Assembly (NCBI RefSeq): GCF_003752175.1 | Contig: NZ_RJVF01000001.1 | Span: 1 to 64,000, forward strand | Length of the DNA stretch: 64,000 nucleotides | Reading direction: 5' to 3' | Source of the DNA: Comamonas sp. BIGb0124 | GTDB taxonomy: Bacteria; Pseudomonadota; Gammaproteobacteria; Burkholderiales; Burkholderiaceae_C | Part shown: piece by piece, positions 26,967 to 37,140 of the stretch | Position numbering within the stretch: position 1 is the stretch's first letter | Layout of the letters: every line of letters starts with the position of its first letter | Translations under genes and position numbers: made by a program | Notes under the pieces: model-generated | What the model saw: only the letters and a program-made list of their open reading frames with translations | What the model was told of the DNA's origin: nothing | Database searches by the model: none

Positions 26967-27391
26967 GCAAATAAACCTTTCCTAGATTTGCAGTTTTCAA
27001 TGAATCGAATGGAATCCGATAAGTCGTATAGTTGAATAATATGTTATGAATGCCGTATCAGGCAGAATCCGGCAGTCTAACATGCTGAGCGCAGCATGGC
27101 AAATCACCAGCCGGATCGGCAAATCTCGAGTCCAGAATCCGCACCGAATCCACGGCGATGCGCCACCCGAATCCCGCCCGTCGCCCGCAGGTTGCCGCAC
27201 GAGGATCCGCCGGGATACACCCGATCGACGGGACGGAATCGGGCCTGTCGATGGTGCAATATGCACCAAGATGAAGTATTCATGCCGGCATCGAGGGAGT
27301 CCCTTATGCGGCCGAATCTCACGTGTTTCCCTGGGAAAACCGGCCGATATATGTCGCTGCATGGCACGGCATTCCCCCGGGATGGGGCAAG
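26967..27391. other. Upstream region of the mtlD-like gene
   Basis: 425 bases without a supported gene. The part next to mtlD (26980-27060) is AT-rich and should hold its promoter. A perfect hairpin CATGCTG-AGCG-CAGCATG lies at 27081-27098. The long leader would suit an osmotically controlled gene, but no specific element was recognised. The remaining frames here lack ribosome sites. Confidence 0.4.
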
Positions 27392-28630
27392 TTACGTGCC
27401 AGAACGCTTCAGGCGGGGCCAGGCGGCATGGGTGACGGCGCGCAGCAGCCATTCCACGGGGCCGTAGGCGTACTGCGACAGCCACCACCGGCTGGCCGCG
27501 CACTGGGCCGCAAAAATGGCAGCAGCCACCCCCAGCACGGCCAGCGGAGGCAAGCGGCCCATGAGGCCGAGCCCATAGCCGTAGAAGATGAAGGAACACA
27601 GCAGCGACTGCAGCAGATAGTTGCTCAGGGCCATGCGTCCGGCGGGTGCCAGGGCCGCCTGCAGACCGGTTCCGGCCCGGCCTCGAAGCAGCCGAATCAA
27701 CACCAGGGCATAGCCGGTGCTCAAGAAGGGCGACGTCAGCAGCGCCAGGGCCAGGCCCGGCAGCACCCAGGGGCTGTCGTAGACCATCTGCGAGCTCAAG
27801 GCGTAGGCCGTGGCACCCGGCAGGCCGACCAGCAAGGCCGCCCAGGCCAGTCCGCGGACGGTGCGGGCGGCAGGCGGCGTGCGGGCCAGCCAGCCCTTGC
27901 GGGCCGCCGCGTAACCCAGCAGCATCAAGGCAAAGGCCGAGGGCGCCTGCAACGTGAGCACCAGAAGAACGGTGTTGCGCCACTCCATGACGCGTTGCGC
28001 GATCACCGATGCAACGGGGCCGCGAAACGCCTGTTCGGCCCGTTGCGCCTCTTGCAGCGCCGCCTGCAGGTCGGCGTCCATGCCGGCCCAGGCCAGCAAG
28101 GCACCCAGCAGGCCCCAGGCCAACACCGTGCCCAGCACAAGCACACAGGCCACCACCGCCATCTGCCGGTCGCTCCACCAGCGGCGAACCGCCAGCAGCA
28201 TCAGTCCCAGCAGGCCATAGGTCAGCAGGATGTCGCCATGGAACAGAAAAACCGCGTTGGCCAACCCCAGCCCGCACAGGGCCAGATGCCGGCGCAACAT
28301 GCGCGGCACCGGCGATCGGCCCGCACGCATCGCCGCCTGCTCCTGCAGATGGAAGCTGTAGCCGAACAGAAACGAAAACAGCAGGTAGAACTTGGTCTCG
28401 AACAACCAGGCCACGAGACCCAGCACGGCGCGATCGACCGCACCGTCGAAAGGGGGTGCGCCCAGCCCCAGGCCGTAATAGGCCGAGGCAAAGCTGCAGA
28501 TGTTGACGACCAGGATGCCCAGCAGTGCAAAACCGCGCAGCACGTCGAGCTGCGCGATGCGGGCTCGGCCGGCAAGCGGGTCCTGTGCCCCATCCTGCTC
28601 CGGCGAGTGGGGCACGGAGGGGGACGGCAC
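27392..28630 (-). CDS. DUF418 / YeiB-type membrane protein
   Basis: 412 residues if translation starts at the GTG one base after the dnaE stop; an upstream ATG at 28705 would overlap dnaE by about 70 bases. The opening ARIAQLDVLRGFALLGILVVNI is the signature of the family, followed by about ten membrane helices and the C-terminal DUF418 domain (FLSTGYALVLIRLL, RMALSNYLLQSLLCSFIFYG, PVEWLLR). Function is unknown; distant relatives are membrane acyltransferases. It appears to be co-transcribed behind dnaE. Confidence 0.82.
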   Translation of the reverse strand: MPSPSVPHSPEQDGAQDPLAGRARIAQLDVLRGFALLGILVVNICSFASAYYGLGLGAPPFDGAVDRAVLGLVAWLFETKFYLLFSFLFGYSFHLQEQAAMRAGRSPVPRMLRRHLALCGLGLANAVFLFHGDILLTYGLLGLMLLAVRRWWSDRQMAVVACVLVLGTVLAWGLLGALLAWAGMDADLQAALQEAQRAEQAFRGPVASVIAQRVMEWRNTVLLVLTLQAPSAFALMLLGYAAARKGWLARTPPAARTVRGLAWAALLVGLPGATAYALSSQMVYDSPWVLPGLALALLTSPFLSTGYALVLIRLLRGRAGTGLQAALAPAGRMALSNYLLQSLLCSFIFYGYGLGLMGRLPPLAVLGVAAAIFAAQCAASRWWLSQYAYGPVEWLLRAVTHAAWPRLKRSGT

Positions 28631-28631
28631 G

Positions 28632-31600
28632 TCAGGCCGTGATGTCGTAGACAATCTGGGCCGACCGCTGGTCCGCCTGCGCCATCCAGCTGGCCAGCGC
28701 GGCATCGGTGGGGTAGAACCGCGCCTGCTCGCCCAGCGCCAGCTCGACCTTGGCGCCGTGACGCTGAATGCTCAGCCGCACGGGCAGACCGCGCAGCAGT
28801 TCGCCCTGCTCCGTCTTTTCCTTGATGGCCGGGAACTCGCGCACCACCTGCGTCACATCCAGGTTCTGACCGTTGACCGCCACCCGCAAGAACTTGCCGA
28901 ACCGGCAACGCGCGGTCGGCAGATCCCAGACCTGGTTGAGCGACACCCGCAGATTGCCGCCGCCCGAGAACCGGTCCGGCTGCGCCTTGCCCGTGAGGAT
29001 GATCAACTCGTCGTCCTTGAGCAGATCGCGGTGCGCATTGATCATGGCCTCGTCGGCCGTGCACTCCACGGTGCCGGTCTTGTCGTCGAGCTTGAAGATC
29101 GCCAGCTTGCCGCGGTTGCCGTTGATCACCCGCAGGTCGGTCACGATGCCGGCCAGCATCTGCGGCTCGCGGCTGTCGATGAGATCCTCGATCTTGCGGC
29201 GTGCGAACTGGCGCACTTCGCGCTCGACCTCGTCGAACAGATGCCCCGAGAGGTAGAAGCCGACAGCGGTCTTTTCGTGCGTGAGACGCTCTTTCACGCC
29301 CCACGGCAAGGCGTCGATCAGCGGCGGCTCCTGGGTGCTCGAACCCACGGCGTCGTCGAACATGTCGAACAACCCGCCCTGGTTGGCGTTGGCCTCCTGG
29401 GTGATGGCGAATTCCCAGGCCAGATCCAGCGTCGCCAGCAGGCTGGCGCGGTTGAGCTCGATGGCATCGAACGCACCGGCCTTGATCAGGGCCTCGACCG
29501 TGCGCTTGTTGACCATGCGGCGATCGATGCGATTGGTGAAATCGAACAGCGACGTGAACGGGCCGGACTTCTCGCCTCCCGCGCCGCCGCCCCGCCCATC
29601 GCGCGCCGCGATGATGGCCTCGACGGCCTGCTGCCCGGTGCCCTTGACGGCGCCCAGGCCGTAACGGATCACCTTGTCGGAAACGGGCTCGAAACGGTAG
29701 CTGCCGCGGTTGACATCCGGCGGTTCGAAGCGGATGCCGAACTTCTGCGTGGCATCGGCGTACAGCACCTTGAGCTTGTCGGTGTTGTCCATTTCCACGG
29801 TCATGTTGCCGCAGTAGAACTCGGCCGTGAAATGCACCTTGAGCCAGCCGGTGTGATAGGCCAGCAGCGAGTAGGCGGCCGCGTGCGACTTGTTGAAGCC
29901 GTAGCCCGCGAACTTCTCCATCAAGTCGAAGACTTCGTCGGCTTTTTCGGTGCTCAGCCCGTTCTTGGCAGCCCCTTCGCGGAACAGCTCGCGGTGCTTG
30001 GCCATCTCCTCGACCTTCTTCTTGCCCATGGCGCGGCGAAGCAAGTCGGCGCCGCCCAGCGAGTAGCCGCCCAGCACCTGCGCGGTCTGCATCACCTGCT
30101 CTTGGTAGACCATGATGCCGTAGGTCTCGGCCAGGACTTTCTCGACCAGCGGATGCGGATACTCGACCTCTTCGCGGCCGTGCTTGCGGGCCACGAAGCT
30201 GGGGATCAGATCCATGGGGCCTGGCCGGTACAGCGCATTCAGTGCGATCAGGTCTTCGAGCCGGGTGGGACGCGCGTCGGTGAGCATGCGCTGCATGCCG
30301 ACACTTTCAAACTGGAAGACGGCTTCGGTCTTGCCTTCCTGGAACAGCTTGTAGGTGGCCGCATCGTCGAGCGGAATCTTCTCGAAAGCGAAGTTTTCCT
30401 GGCCCTTGTGGCGCTTCATGATGAACTCGCGCGCGATCTCCAGGATGGTCAGCGTGGCCAGGCCCAAGAAGTCGAACTTGACCAGGCCCACGGCCTCGAC
30501 GTCGTCCTTGTCGTACTGGCTCACGGCCGATTCGCTGCCGGGCTGCTGATAGAGCGGGCAGAAATCGGTGAGTTTGCCCGGCGCGATCAGCACCCCGCCG
30601 GCGTGCATGCCGATGTTGCGGGTCATGCCCTCGAGCTTCTGCGCCATCTCGATGAGCGTGCGCACTTCCTCTTCCTGTTCGATGCGCTCGGCCAGTTGCG
30701 GCTCCATCTCGATGGCGTAGTTGTTCTTGTCGCCTTCGATCTTGGCCTTGGGCGGGTACTGCAGCGTGACGTGCATGCCCGGCTTGTTGGGGATGAGCTT
30801 GGAGATGCCGTCGCAGAAGCCGTAGCTCATGTCCATGGCACGGCCGACGTCGCGGATGGCCGCACGCGCAGCCATGGTTCCGAAGGTGGCGATCTGGCTC
30901 ACGGCGTTCTTGCCGTACTTGTCCTTGACGTAGTCGATGACGCGGTCGCGATTGCCCTGGCAGAAGTCGATGTCGAAGTCGGGCATCGAAACCCGCTCGG
31001 GGTTCAGGAAACGTTCGAACAGCAGGTTGTACTGCAGCGGATCGAGGTCGGTGATGAGCAGCACGTAGGCCACCAGCGAGCCGGCTCCCGACCCCCGGCC
31101 CGGCCCCACCGGGCAGCCGTTGCTCTTGGCCCAGCGGATGAAGTCCCCCACGATGAGGAAGTAGCCGGGGAAACCCATGTCGATGATGGTGTTGAGCTCG
31201 AACTCGAGCCGTTCGACATAGCGCGGACGCTGGGCCTCGCGCTCCTTCTCGTCGGCGTAGAGCAGCACCAGGCGCTCGTCCAGCCCGGCGTAGGAAAGCT
31301 CGCGGAAATACTGCGCCATCGGCATGGCGGTGCCGTCGGCCAGGATGGGCGTGGGAAAGTTGGGCAACTGCGGTTTGCCCAGCACCAGGCTCAGGCTGCA
31401 ACGCTTGGCGATTTCGGCGGTGTTGGCGATCGCGCTGGGCAGATCCTTGAACAGCGCCTCCATCTCGGCCTGGCTCTTGTAGTACTGCTCGCGGGTGAAG
31501 CGGCGCACGCGCTTGGCATTGCCCAGCACTTCGCCCTCGGCGATGCAGACGCGCGTCTCGTGGGCGTCGTAGTCGTCCGGGCGGGCGAACTGGATGGGAT

Positions 31601-32186
31601 GGGTGGCGACCAGCGGCAGGTGGTGGCGAGCGGCCAGTTGCGCGGTGGCACGGACCTGCGCTTCGTCGTCGGGGCGGCCGGCACGCTGCACCTCGAGGTA
31701 GAAGCGGTGCGGAAACCAGCTGGCGAACTGCAGCGCCGCATCGCGCGCCGCGCTGGTGTCGCCGCGCGAAAGCGCCTGGCCGACCGGCCCGGCACCCGCG
31801 CCCGACAGCAGGATCAGCCCGTCGTTGAGCTCCTGCAGCCATTCGTAGCAGACATAGGCCTGGTCGCGCAGCACATTGCGGGTCCAGGCCCGGGCCAGCA
31901 GCTCGGACAGGTTGAGATAACCCTGGCTGTTCTGCACCAGGAGAATGACCCGCGAGCCCTGCGACGCGCCCTCGGCCGGTTCGAGCTGGACTTCGGCCCC
32001 CAGGATGGGCTTGACGCCGCTGCCGCGTCCCTTCTTGTAGAACTTGACCGCCCCGAACAGGTTGTTGAAATCGGTGATGGCCAAGGCAGGCTGGCCGTCT
32101 TTGGCGGCCAGCTTGATCGCGTCGCCGATGCGTGTGGTGCCATCGATGACGGAAAACTCGGTATGCAAGCGCAAGTGGATGTACAT
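28632..32186 (-). CDS. dnaE: DNA polymerase III alpha subunit
   Basis: 1184 residues from MYIHLRLHTEFSVIDG. The replicative polymerase. The PHP domain is N-terminal (LRLHTEFSVIDG...ALAITDFNNL). The polymerase core has GPGRGSGAGSLVAYVL and the catalytic aspartates in MPDFDIDFCQ. A helix-hairpin-helix region follows (YGFNKSHAAAYSLLAYHTGW nearby) and a C-terminal OB fold (QMLAGIVTDLRVINGNRGKL). Length is close to the 1160 of E. coli. The frame stays open 108 bases further upstream, but that part is atypical. Divergent from trhO with 91 bases between. Confidence 0.97.
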   Translation of the reverse strand: MYIHLRLHTEFSVIDGTTRIGDAIKLAAKDGQPALAITDFNNLFGAVKFYKKGRGSGVKPILGAEVQLEPAEGASQGSRVILLVQNSQGYLNLSELLARAWTRNVLRDQAYVCYEWLQELNDGLILLSGAGAGPVGQALSRGDTSAARDAALQFASWFPHRFYLEVQRAGRPDDEAQVRATAQLAARHHLPLVATHPIQFARPDDYDAHETRVCIAEGEVLGNAKRVRRFTREQYYKSQAEMEALFKDLPSAIANTAEIAKRCSLSLVLGKPQLPNFPTPILADGTAMPMAQYFRELSYAGLDERLVLLYADEKEREAQRPRYVERLEFELNTIIDMGFPGYFLIVGDFIRWAKSNGCPVGPGRGSGAGSLVAYVLLITDLDPLQYNLLFERFLNPERVSMPDFDIDFCQGNRDRVIDYVKDKYGKNAVSQIATFGTMAARAAIRDVGRAMDMSYGFCDGISKLIPNKPGMHVTLQYPPKAKIEGDKNNYAIEMEPQLAERIEQEEEVRTLIEMAQKLEGMTRNIGMHAGGVLIAPGKLTDFCPLYQQPGSESAVSQYDKDDVEAVGLVKFDFLGLATLTILEIAREFIMKRHKGQENFAFEKIPLDDAATYKLFQEGKTEAVFQFESVGMQRMLTDARPTRLEDLIALNALYRPGPMDLIPSFVARKHGREEVEYPHPLVEKVLAETYGIMVYQEQVMQTAQVLGGYSLGGADLLRRAMGKKKVEEMAKHRELFREGAAKNGLSTEKADEVFDLMEKFAGYGFNKSHAAAYSLLAYHTGWLKVHFTAEFYCGNMTVEMDNTDKLKVLYADATQKFGIRFEPPDVNRGSYRFEPVSDKVIRYGLGAVKGTGQQAVEAIIAARDGRGGGAGGEKSGPFTSLFDFTNRIDRRMVNKRTVEALIKAGAFDAIELNRASLLATLDLAWEFAITQEANANQGGLFDMFDDAVGSSTQEPPLIDALPWGVKERLTHEKTAVGFYLSGHLFDEVEREVRQFARRKIEDLIDSREPQMLAGIVTDLRVINGNRGKLAIFKLDDKTGTVECTADEAMINAHRDLLKDDELIILTGKAQPDRFSGGGNLRVSLNQVWDLPTARCRFGKFLRVAVNGQNLDVTQVVREFPAIKEKTEQGELLRGLPVRLSIQRHGAKVELALGEQARFYPTDAALASWMAQADQRSAQIVYDITA

Positions 32187-32277
32187 CCCGGCATTGTAGG
32201 AAATCCCGTTGCCTTCCGCCGCTTCGCACCCCCGCCGCGCCGCAAAGGCCGGGCCGCATTGCCTACAATCTCGCCCT

Positions 32278-33039
32278 ATGCCTGCCGTGCTCAATATTTC
32301 CGCCTACCTGTTCACTCCCCTGCCCGATGCCGGCGCACTGCAGCCCATCCTGCTCGAACGCGCCCAGGCGCTGGAGCTGAAGGGCACCATCCTGCTGGCC
32401 GAGGAAGGCATCAACCTGTTCCTGGCCGGCAGCGCCGAATCCGTGCGAGGCTTCGTCGCCCAACTGCATGAAGACACACGATTCGAAGCCCTGGCGCCCA
32501 AGGAGAGCTGGTCGGACAAACAGCCCTTCCGCAAGATGCTGGTCAAGGTCAAGCCGGAAATCATCCGCATGGATCACCCGACCATCCAGCCGTCCCAGGG
32601 ACGCGCCCCTTCGGTCGCTCCTGCCACGCTGCGCCGATGGCTGGATGCGGGCCACGACGACGAAGGCCGCCCGGTGGTGACGCTCGACACGCGCAATGCC
32701 TTCGAAGTCGACCACGGCACGTTCGACGGCGCGATCGACTGGCGCATCGACAAGTTCACCGAGTTTCCCCCGGCCCTGGCCGCCCACCGCGACGAGTTGC
32801 GGGACAAGACGATCGTGAGTTTCTGCACCGGCGGCATCCGCTGCGAAAAAGCCGCGATCCTGATGCAGGAAATGGGCATCGCGCACGTCTACCAGCTCGA
32901 AGGCGGCATCCTCAAGTACTTCGAGGAAACCGATGGCCGCCACTACCACGGCGACTGTTTTGTCTTCGACGAGCGCCGCACGCTGGCCCCGGATCTGAGC
33001 GAAAGCCACGCGCGCGGCACCCCGCCCGCACGCGACTGA
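32278..33039 (+). CDS. trhO: tRNA uridine(34) hydroxylase, rhodanese family (TrhO/YceA)
   Basis: 253 residues. The N-terminal ferredoxin-like domain ([18 protein letters not shown]) is followed by a rhodanese domain ([20 protein letters not shown]) with the active cysteine in [12 protein letters not shown] near residue 183. TrhO makes 5-hydroxyuridine at tRNA position 34 using molecular oxygen. The protein is shorter than E. coli TrhO, missing the C-terminal cysteine-rich tail, which is usual in this subgroup. Single gene between divergent dnaE and a convergent transferase gene. Confidence 0.87.
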   Translation: MPAVLNISAYLFTPLPDAGALQPILLERAQALELKGTILLAEEGINLFLAGSAESVRGFVAQLHEDTRFEALAPKESWSDKQPFRKMLVKVKPEIIRMDHPTIQPSQGRAPSVAPATLRRWLDAGHDDEGRPVVTLDTRNAFEVDHGTFDGAIDWRIDKFTEFPPALAAHRDELRDKTIVSFCTGGIRCEKAAILMQEMGIAHVYQLEGGILKYFEETDGRHYHGDCFVFDERRTLAPDLSESHARGTPPARD

Positions 33040-33048
33040 CCGTCCTCC

Positions 33049-34902
33049 CTAGTGCGGCGGACGGGCGGGCCCCTGTTGCGGCCCGGCACAGTCGAGCGCC
33101 GGCAGTTCGCGATCGAAATCGATGATGCTGCCGGTGCTCGGATCGATGAGGCGCTCGGTCGCCGCCCGGTAAAGACCCGATGACAGGCTGAGCGCCGGAT
33201 CGTAGACCGGCACGGCGATGCCGGCCAGGTCCAGCAGGGAATGGAACATCACCCGGTAGTCGGTGCGCAGAACCGAAGCGGCGCGCAGCGCCTGCATCTG
33301 GCCGTCATGGCGGTGCGCATAGTTGGCGGTGGGCCAGAAAAACGCGGCCGGCAGAAAGTTGGGCCGGCTCGGAAAACCGTGGCTGGCCCGGCCGCAGGTG
33401 CCGTCGAACAGCGTCTCGCCATGGTCGGAGACAAACATCAGCCAGCCTTGCCCGGCTTGCCCGGTCGTGTGCTCCACCCGCTGCATGACTTGCGACACGA
33501 ACCAGTCGGTGTAGAGCACCGAGTTGTCGTAGGCGTTGTGCAGGGTGCTCAGTTGCGCCGGATCCCACGGGTCGACCGCTTCGCCGGCCGGTGCGGCGGG
33601 GCGGAATTTCTCGAACTCGGGCGGATAACGCAGGCTGTACTGCGCGTGGCTGCCGCGCGTGTGCAGCACGATGAGCTGCCGGGGCTCGTCCTGCCGCGCC
33701 AGCACCTCGTCGACCCAGGGCAGCAGATCGCCGTCGTAGACACCGGGACGCCAGCCTTCCGGGCTGACCGAACGCACTTCGTCGGCCTGGGCCAGCACCA
33801 TGCTGATGCCCGCATCGTCCTTGCCGAAAGGCGCCTGGGTGGTGAACCAGTAGGTCTTGAAACCGGCCTCCTTGAAGGCCTTGAGCACCGACGGCTCGGG
33901 CTTGAACAGCCCCTCGACCTGCGGCAGGCGCCGCGTGAACAGCGGCGGCACGGCCTGCCGGGTCACGGAAGCCGCCGACACGAAATCGCGCAGGCTGACC
34001 AGATTCGAGGCCTGCGCGAGGTGGGGTGTGGTGTCGCGCGGGTAGCCGTTGATCTGCAGGTGGTCGGCGCGCAGCGATTCGCCCACGACCAGCACATAGA
34101 CCTCACGCACGGGCTGCACCGGTGCCTGCGCACTGCGGCGGGCCCCGAAGCCCATGCCGTTGACGTGCTGGCGGATGACACGCATGGCGTCCTGATACGC
34201 ATAGAAGTCGGCGATGCGCAGGGGAATGCCGGCCGGGTAGCTGATCAGCATGGCCCGCGGCAGTCCGCCCATGCGATAGGCCACGGCACGGTCGAGCTTC
34301 TGCTGGTCGGTGCGCCAGGCGTCGCGCACTTCGGACACGGCCAGGGCCACCGCCAGCGGCACCCCCACCAGCAGCGGCAGCCAGACCCCCAGCACGGTTC
34401 GCGCACGGCCGGCCGGCCAGCACAGCCCGATGCGGTGCAGCCAGGCCGCCAGGGCCCAGGACGCCAGCAGCGCCAAGGCCGCCAGGCCGAGCACGATGAC
34501 CCCGGTCGTCCCCAGCCAGCTCATGGCCTCGGTGCGATCGGTGTCGGAGATGACGCCCAGCAAGGCGGCATGGGTCGGCGTGCCGAACTGGCTCATGTAG
34601 AACAGTTCGAGCGGCAGCAGGGTCATGAAGGGCGACAGCACCGCAATCGCGATCCACACCCGCCGCACCGCCGCCACCAGCATGGCGACCAGCAGCAGGT
34701 TGACGAAGAGCACATGCACACGGCCGGAACCGATGATCTTGTGGCCCGGCAGGGCCCAGTTCCAGGGCTCGCCCAGAAGATACAGATTGGGGTACATCAG
34801 CAGGGCGACGAATCCCCCCACCAGGAGCCAACCCAGGCGGCGCTGGGCCGCAGAAGCCAGACGCGGCGCTGCCGCTGCGTTCTGGGCGTTGTTCTTGTTC
34901 AT
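33049..34902 (-). CDS. Phosphoethanolamine transferase-like sulfatase-fold membrane enzyme
   Basis: 617 residues from MNKNNAQNAAA. About five N-terminal membrane helices (to residue ~190) precede a periplasmic alkaline-phosphatase-superfamily domain. The nucleophile motif is VVGESLRADHLQINGYPRDTTP; most EptA-type lipid A enzymes have threonine here (GETxRAD), so this one would use serine. The metal-site SDHGETLFD near residue 500 is intact. EptA/CptA-type enzymes move phosphoethanolamine onto lipopolysaccharide or other glycans; which acceptor is unknown. Start choice is moderate: GAG just precedes the ATG. Confidence 0.8.
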   Translation of the reverse strand: MNKNNAQNAAAAPRLASAAQRRLGWLLVGGFVALLMYPNLYLLGEPWNWALPGHKIIGSGRVHVLFVNLLLVAMLVAAVRRVWIAIAVLSPFMTLLPLELFYMSQFGTPTHAALLGVISDTDRTEAMSWLGTTGVIVLGLAALALLASWALAAWLHRIGLCWPAGRARTVLGVWLPLLVGVPLAVALAVSEVRDAWRTDQQKLDRAVAYRMGGLPRAMLISYPAGIPLRIADFYAYQDAMRVIRQHVNGMGFGARRSAQAPVQPVREVYVLVVGESLRADHLQINGYPRDTTPHLAQASNLVSLRDFVSAASVTRQAVPPLFTRRLPQVEGLFKPEPSVLKAFKEAGFKTYWFTTQAPFGKDDAGISMVLAQADEVRSVSPEGWRPGVYDGDLLPWVDEVLARQDEPRQLIVLHTRGSHAQYSLRYPPEFEKFRPAAPAGEAVDPWDPAQLSTLHNAYDNSVLYTDWFVSQVMQRVEHTTGQAGQGWLMFVSDHGETLFDGTCGRASHGFPSRPNFLPAAFFWPTANYAHRHDGQMQALRAASVLRTDYRVMFHSLLDLAGIAVPVYDPALSLSSGLYRAATERLIDPSTGSIIDFDRELPALDCAGPQQGPARPPH

Positions 34903-35169
34903 CTCGAAATCACCCGGGCAAGGCTCGCGTCCCGCACCGAGACTTCGCGCAGGAAGCCCGTGGATCGGGACCACGACACGGCGCAGGCCGTGCAGCCAAA
35001 GCCGCGCATTGTAAACGTGCGGTCAAGCGGCAGGCCAGCACGTGCAAACCCTCGAACGCCCGGTCGACTCCGGGCGGCGTGCAACGCGGCGACGGAACCG
35101 TCGCTGCACCGACACGACTCGGCCGGATCGCCGCATCCAGTGCACCGCCGCTTGCAGCGGTCCGAAGGC

Positions 35170-36264
35170 TCAGCGCTTGTTTCGAAAGGCCAGCCAGGCC
35201 GCGATCGCCGTGAAGCTGAGCACGATCGCCACCACGATCCAGAAGCCGTGGCCGTTCTCCGCCAGGGGAATGCCCCCGACGTTCATGCCGAACAACCCGG
35301 CCAGGATGTTGATGGGCAAAGCCAGCACCGTCACCACCGTCAGCACAAAGAGGCTGCGGTTGTTGTCTTCGTTGACGTTGGCGGCGATCTCCTCCTGCAG
35401 CAGCTTGATGCGCTCCTGCAGGGCCTGCATGTCGCGCAGCACGACCGAGAACTCTTCGGTGGCGCCGCGCAGCTCGTCGATGTCGTCGGCGGCCATCCAG
35501 CCCGGCGGCCGCTGCAGCAGACGGAACAACGCCGCCGGCTCGGGGGCCAGCAGGCGTTGCAGGCGCACCAGCAGCCGGCGCAGCACGCCCAGGCGGGTCC
35601 GCCGCTGGTCGAGCCGGCCCCTGAGCAGTTCGTCCTCGACGGCGTCGACCCGCGCCGTCACGCCCCTCACGATCTTGACCAGCGCATCGGCCTGGGCCCG
35701 CAGCAGATGCTCGAGCAGCGCCGTGGGCGACGGCGGGGATTCGCCTTCCCGCACCGCGGTGCGCAGGGTGTCGACCGAGCGCAGCGGCTGGTTGCGTGCC
35801 GTGACCACCAGGCCCGGTCCCACGCTGATCCACAACGTGGCGATATCGCCGGACTCGAAACCGAAATCGAAATGCACGTCGTTGATCACGGCGACCAGCG
35901 CGTCGTCGGTGCGTTCGATGCGGGTGGAAGGCTGGCTCTCGGCCAGGGCATCGAAGAAGTCTTCGGCCAGGTCGACATGGCGCTGCAGCCATTTGACGGC
36001 CTGCGCGTGGCTGAGATTGAAGTGCAGCCACAGATAGGCCGGCGAGGACTGGTCCGCCGCAACGGCCGGATCCGGCTGTGCCGACTGACGGGCCAGCCAG
36101 TCGGCGGCCTGACGCGAGTTCAGCTCCTGCGCATGGCCCGAGCCCAGCGTATTGAAGAGATAACCGCAGATCAGCCCGGCTTCGTCGCCGCCATAGGTGG
36201 CGGCGATGGCCGGTTCGGCCGTGGGCGGACTGGAGGACGATCGAGCCTCGGGGGCAGGCACCAC
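35170..36264 (-). CDS. CorA-family divalent metal transporter, ZntB-like
   Basis: 364 residues from a GTG (36264) with GGAG five bases upstream; a TTG at 36315 is the longer alternative. A large cytoplasmic N-domain (LICGYLFNTLG, WLHFNLSHAQAVKWLQRH) leads through a long helix to two C-terminal membrane helices with the GMNVGGIPL pore signature. The N-terminal pattern fits ZntB-type proton-coupled zinc transport better than CorA magnesium uptake. Monocistronic. Confidence 0.85.
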   Translation of the reverse strand: MVPAPEARSSSSPPTAEPAIAATYGGDEAGLICGYLFNTLGSGHAQELNSRQAADWLARQSAQPDPAVAADQSSPAYLWLHFNLSHAQAVKWLQRHVDLAEDFFDALAESQPSTRIERTDDALVAVINDVHFDFGFESGDIATLWISVGPGLVVTARNQPLRSVDTLRTAVREGESPPSPTALLEHLLRAQADALVKIVRGVTARVDAVEDELLRGRLDQRRTRLGVLRRLLVRLQRLLAPEPAALFRLLQRPPGWMAADDIDELRGATEEFSVVLRDMQALQERIKLLQEEIAANVNEDNNRSLFVLTVVTVLALPINILAGLFGMNVGGIPLAENGHGFWIVVAIVLSFTAIAAWLAFRNKR

Positions 36265-36408
36265 AAATGCTCCGGGCAGAGGCTGCCGGCACGGCCGGCG
36301 GACCAAGTTGGACAAGGTCCCTGCATGCTAGGCCCGAACGATGACGTTTCGGTGACACGATGCCGCAGTCTTGTCATCGAAGGCAGGACTGCGGGCGGCG
36401 CCTGGCGC

Positions 36409-37140
36409 TCAGAACCGGTAGGTCAGCGACACGTAGCTCACGATGGGGTCGAGCTTGAGTTTGGTCTGCCCTGTGCCCACCGTGGCGCCATTGCTGTTGA
36501 GGCGCGTCGTGAGGTTGGCCTTGGTGTCGAGCGGAATGTACGACACCGACCAGGACACGCCCCAGTGATCGTCGAACTGATAACCCGCGCCGATGTTGAT
36601 GACGGGCGCAAACGAGTTGCTGAGCTTGGCGCGCGTGTTGGTGACGGGCGCTGCGGCACCGGCCATGGTCGAGTGGAAGCGGTCGGAAAGCTTCACGTCC
36701 GAATACCAGACGTAGGTGGCACCGAGGCCGACGAAAGGACGGAACTTGGCCTGGCCGTCGAAGAAGGTGTAGCGCAGCAGCACCGCCGGGCTCCATTGCT
36801 TGGCTTCGCCGATGCGGCCCACGCCGGCCAGCGAGCCCGTGCCGTCGAGCTTGAAGGTGGGTGGAATGCCCAGCACGGTTTCGACCGCCCAGTGGCTGTC
36901 GAAATAATAGAGACCGCTCAGCCCCACGGTGTTGGCGTTGCTGACCTTCGCACCGGAGTTGGGTATCTGAGTCGAGACACCGCCCACCGTCCGGGTCAGC
37001 GGCTTGCTGGAGTCCTGGGGTGAAAAATACATCCATCCCGCGCCCAGCACGATGTCGCCCGCCTGCTGGGCGTGTGCCACCGAGCCACACAGCATGGCCG
37101 CGGCCCATGCCGTACCGATCAGAACCTTGGACTTGAGCAT
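36409..37140 (-). CDS. Outer membrane protein, OmpW family
   Basis: 243 residues. Signal peptide to about residue 24 (GSVAHAQQ), then an eight-stranded barrel pattern: DIVLGAGWMYFSPQDSS, FRPFVGLGATYVWYSDV, WGVSWSVSYIPLDTKANL and the C-terminal signature VSYVSLTYRF ending in phenylalanine. OmpW proteins form a small hydrophobic channel. AGGAG precedes the ATG. No FNR box was identified by eye. Confidence 0.92.
   Translation of the reverse strand: MLKSKVLIGTAWAAAMLCGSVAHAQQAGDIVLGAGWMYFSPQDSSKPLTRTVGGVSTQIPNSGAKVSNANTVGLSGLYYFDSHWAVETVLGIPPTFKLDGTGSLAGVGRIGEAKQWSPAVLLRYTFFDGQAKFRPFVGLGATYVWYSDVKLSDRFHSTMAGAAAPVTNTRAKLSNSFAPVINIGAGYQFDDHWGVSWSVSYIPLDTKANLTTRLNSNGATVGTGQTKLKLDPIVSYVSLTYRF

Noticed and set aside
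26980-27060. GTCGTATA-containing stretch as a further copy of the TCAGTTGTC motif
   Set aside because: Only about eight bases match and the TCAGTT half is absent in the right orientation.
28500-32471. A 1323-codon open frame on the plus strand opposite dnaE
   Set aside because: Antisense shadow of a GC-rich gene: histidine/glutamine/arginine-rich composition, no ribosome site, no family pattern, and the minus strand encodes a full DNA polymerase III alpha subunit.
33241-37023. A 1260-codon plus-strand open frame across several genes
   Set aside because: It runs antisense through the phosphoethanolamine-transferase-like, CorA-like and OmpW genes; low-stop frames of this kind are expected in high-GC DNA.
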